A stretch of 64,000 nt of DNA from Rhodoferax sp. TS-BS-61-7 (GTDB lineage Bacteria; Pseudomonadota; Gammaproteobacteria; Burkholderiales; Burkholderiaceae_C), in contig NZ_PTQY01000003.1 in the NCBI RefSeq assembly GCF_002943465.1, positions 62,001 to 126,000 of the forward strand, given 5' to 3'. How positions within the stretch are numbered: position 1 is the stretch's first letter; every line of letters begins with the position of its first letter. The position numbers and the translations under genes are program-made. Shown piece by piece: positions 58,787 to 64,000 of the stretch. Below the pieces are notes generated by a model that saw only the letters and a program-made list of their open reading frames with translations, was not told the origin of the DNA and searched no databases.

Positions 58787-59128
58787 ATGCCACAAACCGC
58801 ACCAGCCTGCCCCCAATGCACTTTGGAAAACACCTACCCTGACGGCAGCAACTTTGTCTGCGCCGACTGCGGTTTTGAATGGCCCCAAGCCGCAGCCCAG
58901 GCCGACGACGATGACAGCGCGGTGGTGAAAGACTCCAATGGCCAGCCGCTGCAAGATGGCGATGCTGTGGTGCTGATCAAGGACCTCAAGGTCAAGGGCA
59001 GCTCCACCGTGCTCAAGCAAGGTACCAAGGTTAAAAGCATCCGCCTGGTCGGTGGTGACCACGAGGTCGACTGCAAGATGGACGGCGGCAGCTTCATGCT
59101 CAAGGCCTGCTTCCTGAAGAAAGCCTAG
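58787..59128 (+). CDS. yjdM: PhnA/YjdM-type zinc-ribbon protein
   Basis: 113 aa. An N-terminal zinc ribbon (CPQCTLENTYPDGSNFVCAD, ending in a second CxxC) and a C-terminal beta barrel-like domain (DSNGQPLQDGDAVVLIKDLK; GTKVKSIRLVGGDHEVDCK). Though named for a phosphonate locus, the family is not needed for phosphonate use and its role is unsettled. The ATG at 58787 fits the family start, but no ribosome site precedes it. The frame is open back to 58718 through repeat copy 8, so a 23-residue extension is possible. Confidence 0.9.
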   Translation: MPQTAPACPQCTLENTYPDGSNFVCADCGFEWPQAAAQADDDDSAVVKDSNGQPLQDGDAVVLIKDLKVKGSSTVLKQGTKVKSIRLVGGDHEVDCKMDGGSFMLKACFLKKA

Positions 59129-59223
59129 ACACAAAACGACACCGTAACGATTTAGGTGTTTACAGCGGCAAAAGCTTGCCGCTAGACTGCAATGGCCATA
59201 TGGCACGCTTTCCGTGACAGGCC

Positions 59224-60054
59224 ATGCAAACGACACAACCGGTGGGACAGGCTTCCGCCCGAGGCTGGCGCAGCCTCTGGGCGCTTGCATGGCTATGCCT
59301 GTGCACCGGCCAAGCCGCCGCACAAACCGTGCCCTGCAAGGCCCTGGTGGCCACGGGCAACCCCGAATATTCCCCCTACCTGTGGCGCGACCCGAGCGAT
59401 GACACCCGACTGATAGGCGCCAATGCCGATCTGATGCAGCTGCTCTCCAAGGAGATTGGCCTGCCCATCGAGGTGAAGTACCTGGGCTCCTGGGCCCGCG
59501 TGCAAGAGCAGGCCAAAAGCGGTCGTGTGGACCTGATTGCCGGTGCCTTCTTCACGCTGCCACGGCTGGACTACATGGATTACTTCTACCCGGCGTTCCG
59601 CAGCACCCGCACGGTGATCTGGACGCCGGCCAAGAACACCTTCCCCTACAAGGCCTGGAGCGACCTCAAAGGCCGCAAAGGCCTGACCGTACTCAACAAC
59701 AGCTTTGGCGAAGGGTTTGACCGCTACGCCAAAGAGTTCCTGCAGATTGACGAGGTGTCCCAGCTGGAGCAGGCCTTTCGCATGTTGGGGGTGGGCCGCG
59801 CCCAGTACATCGTGTACGAGGAAGACCCCGGGCGGGCTTTGGCCGCCAAGCTCGGCTACACCGAGCTAAAAACCTCTGCCGTGGCCGTAAGCAACGAGGG
59901 ACTGCACCTCACGCTGTCCCACCTGTCGCCCTGCAACACCGGAGAGCTGCGTGGGCGTATTGCCAAGGCGCTCAACAAACTCACCAAAGACCAGGTGATG
60001 AAGCAGCTGGTGGAAACCAATATCCAGCGCTGGCGCCAGCAGGCGGGGCCTTAA
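59224..60054 (+). CDS. Periplasmic solute-binding protein (SBP family 3-like)
   Basis: 276 aa. A signal peptide (LWALAWLCLCTGQAAAQ) is followed by a two-lobed binding fold like polar-amino-acid binding proteins (ATGNPEYSPYLWRD; LIGANADLMQLLSKEIGLP; GRVDLIAGAFFTLPRLDYM; GRKGLTVLNNSFGEGFDRY). Two cysteines may form a disulfide. No ABC permease or ATPase is adjacent, so it is an orphan: it could feed a distant transporter, sense a ligand for a partner such as a chemoreceptor, or be an unfused sensor. Confidence 0.85.
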   Translation: MQTTQPVGQASARGWRSLWALAWLCLCTGQAAAQTVPCKALVATGNPEYSPYLWRDPSDDTRLIGANADLMQLLSKEIGLPIEVKYLGSWARVQEQAKSGRVDLIAGAFFTLPRLDYMDYFYPAFRSTRTVIWTPAKNTFPYKAWSDLKGRKGLTVLNNSFGEGFDRYAKEFLQIDEVSQLEQAFRMLGVGRAQYIVYEEDPGRALAAKLGYTELKTSAVAVSNEGLHLTLSHLSPCNTGELRGRIAKALNKLTKDQVMKQLVETNIQRWRQQAGP

Positions 60055-60078
60055 CCCGCCTCCCAGCCCCCGGGGCCC

Positions 60079-61812
60079 TCAGGCCGCCTTGTGCGCCGCC
60101 TGTGCGGGCACCGCGGCGTCCAGCCCCAGCCGGTTCACACCACTCACCAAGGCCTTGACCGAGGCCGTGACGATGTTGGTATCCATGCCCACGCCAAACC
60201 GCTCGGCACCACCACTGCCCGACACCAGCTCCAGGAAGGCACAGGCCTGGGCGTCGCCACCGTCGGTGCTGGCACGGGTGCTGCGTTCTTCGTAGCTGCG
60301 CACCTGCACCTTGACACCAATGGTTTGCAGCGCGTGCACTGCGGCGTCAATCGGGCCATTGCCTTCACCGCTGAGCAGCATGGGCTGGCCATTCACCTCC
60401 ACCCCGATACGGATGCCCTGCACATGGGCCTTTCCGGGCTGGCCGGGGTGCTCAAACAGATGGTGTTCCATGTAACGCACCGTGGGCGTTGCCGCATTCA
60501 GGTAGGTGGCGTCAAACAGGTTCCAGATGCTCTGTGCCGTCATTTCACCGCCGTGGGCGTCGGTGTAACTTTGCACCTCGCCAGAAAATTCCACCTGCAA
60601 GCGGCGCGGCATGACCACACCAAACTCTGCTTCCATCAGGTAGGCCACACCGCCCTTGCCACTCTGGCTGTTGACGCGAATCACCGAGTCGTAGCTGCGG
60701 CCCACATCGGCCGGGTCAATCGGCATGTAGGGCACATTCCACATCGCATCCGGGCCGGCTACCTTTTGGGCGGCAAAACCTTTCTTAATGGCGTCTTGGT
60801 GGGAGCCACTGAACGCGGTGAACACCAAGTCACCCACATAGGGGTGGCGCGGGTGGATGGGCAACTGGTTGCAATGCTCGACGGTGCGGGCAATGGCGTT
60901 GATGTCCGAAAAATCGAGGCCGGGGCTCACGCCCTGGGTGTACAGGTTCAGCGCAAGAGTCACGAGGTCCACATTGCCGGTGCGTTCGCCGTTGCCAAAC
61001 AGGCAACCTTCCACGCGGTCGGCGCCGGCCATCATGCCCAGCTCTGCAGCGGCCACACCCGTGCCGCGGTCGTTGTGCGGGTGCAGGCTGAGGATGACGC
61101 TGTCGCGGCGTGCGAGGTGGGTGTGCATCCACTCAATCTGATCGGCATAGATATTGGGGGTGGACACTTCGACGGTGGCCGGCAGGTTGAGGATGACCTT
61201 GTTGGTGGGCGTAGCGCCCCACTCGGCGGTCACCGCGTCACACACTTCGCAGGCAAACTCCAGTTCGGTGCTGGTGAAGACCTCGGGGCTGTACTGCAAC
61301 ACCCACTCGGTTTCGGGCATGGTGGCGGTGATCTCTTTGATGAGGCGCACCGAGGACACGGCCAGCTCCTTCACCTCGGGCTTGCTCATGCCAAACACCA
61401 CATCACGGAAGACAGGGGCCGTGGCGTTGTACACGTGCACGATGGCGCGGCGGGCGCCTTGGAGGGACTCGATGGTGCGGCGGATCAAATGCTCGCGGGA
61501 TTGGGTCAACACTTCGATGGTCACGCCATCCGGCACGTGGCCACCCACGATCAACTCACGCACAAAGTCAAAGTCGGTTTGTGAGGCGCTGGGGAAACCG
61601 ACCTCGATTTCCTTGAACCCCACTTGCAGCAGCGTGCGGAACATGCGCATCTTGCGCTCCGCATTCATGGGCTCAAACAGGGATTGGTTGCCGTCCCGCA
61701 GGTCGGTGCTCATCCAAATCGGCGGCTGGGTGATGGAGCGCGTGGGCCACTGCCGGTTGGGCAGATCAATGGCGGGGAAAGCGCGGTATTTGGTGGCGGG
61801 GTTGGACAACAC
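60079..61812 (-). CDS. leuA: 2-isopropylmalate synthase
   Basis: 577 aa. Condenses 2-oxoisovalerate with acetyl-CoA, the committed step to leucine. The catalytic domain opens with [17 protein letters not shown] and has [18 protein letters not shown] with the metal histidines. The C-terminal LeuA regulatory domain (about 440-570) mediates leucine feedback and ends in the Ala-rich tail of long-form (LeuA2-type) enzymes. A GTG start at 61812 is chosen because AGGAG lies 8 nt upstream and the family begins [12 protein letters not shown]; the frame extends to 61836. It is monocistronic here. Confidence 0.95.
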   Translation of the reverse strand: MLSNPATKYRAFPAIDLPNRQWPTRSITQPPIWMSTDLRDGNQSLFEPMNAERKMRMFRTLLQVGFKEIEVGFPSASQTDFDFVRELIVGGHVPDGVTIEVLTQSREHLIRRTIESLQGARRAIVHVYNATAPVFRDVVFGMSKPEVKELAVSSVRLIKEITATMPETEWVLQYSPEVFTSTELEFACEVCDAVTAEWGATPTNKVILNLPATVEVSTPNIYADQIEWMHTHLARRDSVILSLHPHNDRGTGVAAAELGMMAGADRVEGCLFGNGERTGNVDLVTLALNLYTQGVSPGLDFSDINAIARTVEHCNQLPIHPRHPYVGDLVFTAFSGSHQDAIKKGFAAQKVAGPDAMWNVPYMPIDPADVGRSYDSVIRVNSQSGKGGVAYLMEAEFGVVMPRRLQVEFSGEVQSYTDAHGGEMTAQSIWNLFDATYLNAATPTVRYMEHHLFEHPGQPGKAHVQGIRIGVEVNGQPMLLSGEGNGPIDAAVHALQTIGVKVQVRSYEERSTRASTDGGDAQACAFLELVSGSGGAERFGVGMDTNIVTASVKALVSGVNRLGLDAAVPAQAAHKAA

Positions 61813-61978
61813 GGCAAGAACTCCTGGAGCAGGCACTACGAACAGATAGCTCTATCGTAGGCCGTGCACAGGAGCAGGCGATTGCGGAATGCCGCTCCAA
61901 CCCCAAAACAAAGACCAAAAATTGCTTCGAATAATAATTCTCAGCAATTTTTCATTTCATGGTCAGAAAACCTTGCAA

Positions 61979-62455
61979 TCAGTGGTGGTGGCCGTGGGCA
62001 CCATGCACGTGGCCGTGGGCGATCTCTTCGTCGCTGGCAGCACGTACTTCCAGCACCTTCACGGCAAAACGCAGGGTCTTGCCAGCGTGGGGGTGGTTGC
62101 CGTCCAGGTGCACCACAGGGCCCTTGATCTTGGTCACGGTGAAGACGATGGTGTTGCCGTCTTCGGCACGGCCTTCGAGCTGGCCGCCCACCTTCACACC
62201 CGGGGGGAACTGGGTTTTTGGTATGGTTTGCAGCAGCGCTTCGTTGTACTCACCAAAGGCATCGGCCGGGGCCAGCTCTACCGTGGTGGCAAAACCGACG
62301 CCCTGGCCTTCCAGCGCTTCCTCAATCTTGGGGAAGGTGTTGCCATAACCGCCATGCAAGTAAGAAATGGGCTCCTGGCTTTGGTCCAGCAGCTTGCCGG
62401 TGGTGTCGGAGACTTTGAATTGCAGTGTGACTGCGGTGTTTTTGGTGATGTTCAT
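61979..62455 (-). CDS. slyD: FKBP-type peptidyl-prolyl isomerase SlyD
   Basis: 158 aa. FKBP domain with inserted chaperone flap (ISYLHGGYGNTFPKIEEALEG; VELAPADAFGEYNEAL; DGNHPHAGKTLRFAVKVLEV) and a short histidine-rich tail (HGHVHGAHGHHH) that binds nickel or other metals. Cytoplasmic folding helper that can deliver nickel to hydrogenase or urease. The ATG at 62455 (MNITKNTAVTLQFKV) is the family start. It is divergent from grxD by 113 bp. Confidence 0.95.
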   Translation of the reverse strand: MNITKNTAVTLQFKVSDTTGKLLDQSQEPISYLHGGYGNTFPKIEEALEGQGVGFATTVELAPADAFGEYNEALLQTIPKTQFPPGVKVGGQLEGRAEDGNTIVFTVTKIKGPVVHLDGNHPHAGKTLRFAVKVLEVRAASDEEIAHGHVHGAHGHHH

Positions 62456-62568
62456 GGCCCCCATTATCCGAAAAAGCCCTGCCCACCGCCCGCCATGGCG
62501 CCAGCCCCGCGCACAAGGGCGGGGGAAGGTGAAATAATTAGGGTATCTATCTACTTGGAAGCAGAAAC

Positions 62569-62895
62569 ATGAGCGACGCACAACAACGCATTGACGACCT
62601 GGTGAAATCCAACGAAATCCTGCTGTTCATGAAGGGCACCGCCAGCTTTCCCCAGTGCGGTTTTTCGGGCCGTGCCATCCAGATCCTCAAGGCCTGCGGT
62701 GTAGACACCAAGACTGTGAAAACCGTGAACGTGTTGGAAGACGACGGCATCCGCCAGGGCATCAAGGAATACAGCAGCTGGCCCACCATTCCCCAGCTCT
62801 ACATCAAGGGCGAATTCATCGGCGGCTCAGACATCATGATGGAAATGTACGAGTCGGGCGAACTGGCACAGACATTGGGCAAGAGCCCCGCCTAA
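62569..62895 (+). CDS. grxD: Monothiol glutaredoxin (Grx4 family)
   Basis: 108 aa. The active site CGFS is in FPQCGFSGRAIQIL; WPTIPQLYIKGEFIGGSDI and a C-terminal MYESGEL complete the fold. Monothiol Grx4 proteins bind a glutathione-ligated [2Fe-2S] cluster as dimers, and pass clusters to BolA or target proteins. In many betaproteobacteria grxD directly follows prmC; here yjdM, a binding protein, leuA and slyD intervene. Confidence 0.96.
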   Translation: MSDAQQRIDDLVKSNEILLFMKGTASFPQCGFSGRAIQILKACGVDTKTVKTVNVLEDDGIRQGIKEYSSWPTIPQLYIKGEFIGGSDIMMEMYESGELAQTLGKSPA

Positions 62896-62970
62896 TTCTC
62901 GCGCCGGCGCAGGTCCCGGCACACGAACCGGGGCGCCACCACACACACTGGAGCCCCAGGGACCCCTACC

Positions 62971-64000
62971 GTGCCAGACCACAGCGCCACTGACGCACTC
63001 GACGACGCCTTGCGCAGCCGGCGTCTGTTCCAGTTTGCGGCGCTATTGTTCGTTGCCTTTATGGGCACTGCCGTGCAATACGGCTTTCAGCAGCGCTGGG
63101 ACGTGGTCTTGATTCTGGGCACCACCGCAGCCTTGATGCTGCCCAGCCAGTGGCTCAACCACCGCGGCCGGTACGAGGCCGCCTCCATCCTCATTCTGGG
63201 CTCGGCCACACTGGCCCTTTTCGGCATCATGTGGCGCAGCGATGGTCTGCGCGACTCGTCCTTGTTGGGTTACCCCGTCATCCTGATCGCTGCGGGTCAG
63301 CTCCTCAAGCCCAAACAGTTCTGGTGGCTACTGGCAGCCATGGTGCTGTGTGTGGTGGGTGTGGGGCTGGGCACGCTGAACGGCTGGCGCGGAGCCACCA
63401 CGCCGGGCACCGACGTAGACCGGCTCACCGACAGCGTCACGATCCTGGTGGTGAACGGAATGCTGGTCTGGTTCCTGGCCTATGACATGCAAAAAGCGCT
63501 GATGGGGCTGCGTGTGCAGATTGCACGCTTCCGGGAGTCCGAAAAAAACCTCACCCACCTGGCCCAGCACGATGCCCTCACCCACCTGCCCAACCGCGTG
63601 TTGGGCAGCGAGCTGGTGGAGCAGGCCATTGCCAGCAGCACGCGCCACCAGCAGCTGGTGGCCTTGCTGTTTGTGGACCTGGACAACTTCAAGGATGTGA
63701 ATGACTCGGTGGGCCACTCGGCCGGCGATGAGTTTCTCAAACAAGTCGCCCTGCGCCTACGCGACGCCGTGCGCCACGCTGACATCGTGTGCCGGCAAGG
63801 GGGCGATGAATTTCTGATCGGTGTGACCGACATCAGCGACACCCAGGGCATTGCCCAGGTGGCGGCCCAGGTGCTGCAGCGCATGCAGGCCCCTTTCCAC
63901 CTGCGCGGGCTCGAAATCCTGGCCACCTGCTCCATCGGCATTGCGGTGCACCCCAAAGATGGTGCCACCTTCGAGGAATTACTCCGCCACGCGGATTTGG
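62971..64000 (+). CDS. Membrane diguanylate cyclase, partial at window edge
   Basis: 343 residues are visible and the gene runs off the right end. About five or six membrane helices (for example LFQFAALLFVAFMGTAVQYG, ASILILGSATLALFGIMW, WWLLAAMVLCVVGVGLGTL) form an N-terminal sensor region. A GGDEF domain follows (HDALTHLPNRVLGSEL, LFVDLDNFKDVND), with intact GGDEF and an I-site RHAD five residues before it. An EAL domain could follow beyond the edge. The start is a GTG at 62971 with AGGG about 10 nt upstream; ATG at 63061 would cut the first helix. Confidence 0.85.
   Translation, partial: MPDHSATDALDDALRSRRLFQFAALLFVAFMGTAVQYGFQQRWDVVLILGTTAALMLPSQWLNHRGRYEAASILILGSATLALFGIMWRSDGLRDSSLLGYPVILIAAGQLLKPKQFWWLLAAMVLCVVGVGLGTLNGWRGATTPGTDVDRLTDSVTILVVNGMLVWFLAYDMQKALMGLRVQIARFRESEKNLTHLAQHDALTHLPNRVLGSELVEQAIASSTRHQQLVALLFVDLDNFKDVNDSVGHSAGDEFLKQVALRLRDAVRHADIVCRQGGDEFLIGVTDISDTQGIAQVAAQVLQRMQAPFHLRGLEILATCSIGIAVHPKDGATFEELLRHADL

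Overview
The window is a GC-rich chromosomal segment from a betaproteobacterium, most likely Comamonadaceae and Rhodoferax-like. This rests on gene order (nadC-nadA; DUF3460-scpA-panB-panC; ubiE-tim44-ubiJ-ubiB-fmdB-DUF502-aspS-nudB), a trimeric-type porin, the cyanophycin locus and a dispersed repeat remembered from this family. About 60 protein genes were found. No rRNA, tRNA or CRISPR array was seen. All calls come from reading the sequence; no database search was run.

Layout. 1-4.6 kb: a multi-PAS diguanylate cyclase, a VOC protein, an orphan ParA-like ATPase, an RRM protein and an unlisted 52-aa lysine-rich ORF. 4.6-7.8 kb is the accessory island. It holds two lower-GC hypothetical genes bordered by integron attC-like core repeats, then an IS30-family element followed by a membrane-protein gene and a third, solitary IS end. 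7.9-13 kb: NAD (nadA, nadC) and pantothenate (panB, panC) synthesis with scpA. 13-14.9 kb: a porin and a SPOR-domain lipoprotein. 14.9-22.6 kb: a cyanophycin locus, with a DUF1854 protein and ABC exporter divergent from two cyanophycin synthetase genes; the first is truncated and has lost its Mur-ligase P-loop. 22.5-25.7 kb: gpsA, secB, grxC, a rhodanese and gpmA. 25.8-29.7 kb: ctpA, moeB, and a diguanylate cyclase translationally coupled to a MinD-like ATPase. 29.8-35.2 kb (minus strand): DUF429, a DMT transporter, a BLUF photoreceptor, folE, clsB, an EEP nuclease and nudB. 35.2-42.6 kb: aspS and the ubiquinone cluster. 42.7-46.6 kb: a 1316-aa FAD/Fe-S dehydrogenase. 46.7-52 kb: ugpB-A-E-C-Q for glycerol-3-phosphate uptake behind a well-placed Pho box. 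52-64 kb: HAD phosphatase, hemA-prfA, a chemoreceptor, prmC, yjdM, a solute-binding protein, leuA, slyD, grxD and a membrane diguanylate cyclase cut by the window edge.

Strongest non-gene signals. (1) Between ugpE and ugpC lie two long hairpins whose 25-nt loops are exact reverse complements of each other. (2) An approximately 50-bp repeat occurs eight times at gene borders. In three copies its same reading frame is open and joined to a gene: it lies inside an 89-aa membrane protein and at the N-termini of gpsA and yjdM. (3) A 27-bp perfect inverted repeat and a chemoreceptor gene interrupt the usual hemA-prfA-prmC order. (4) attC-like cores border the two cassette-like genes.
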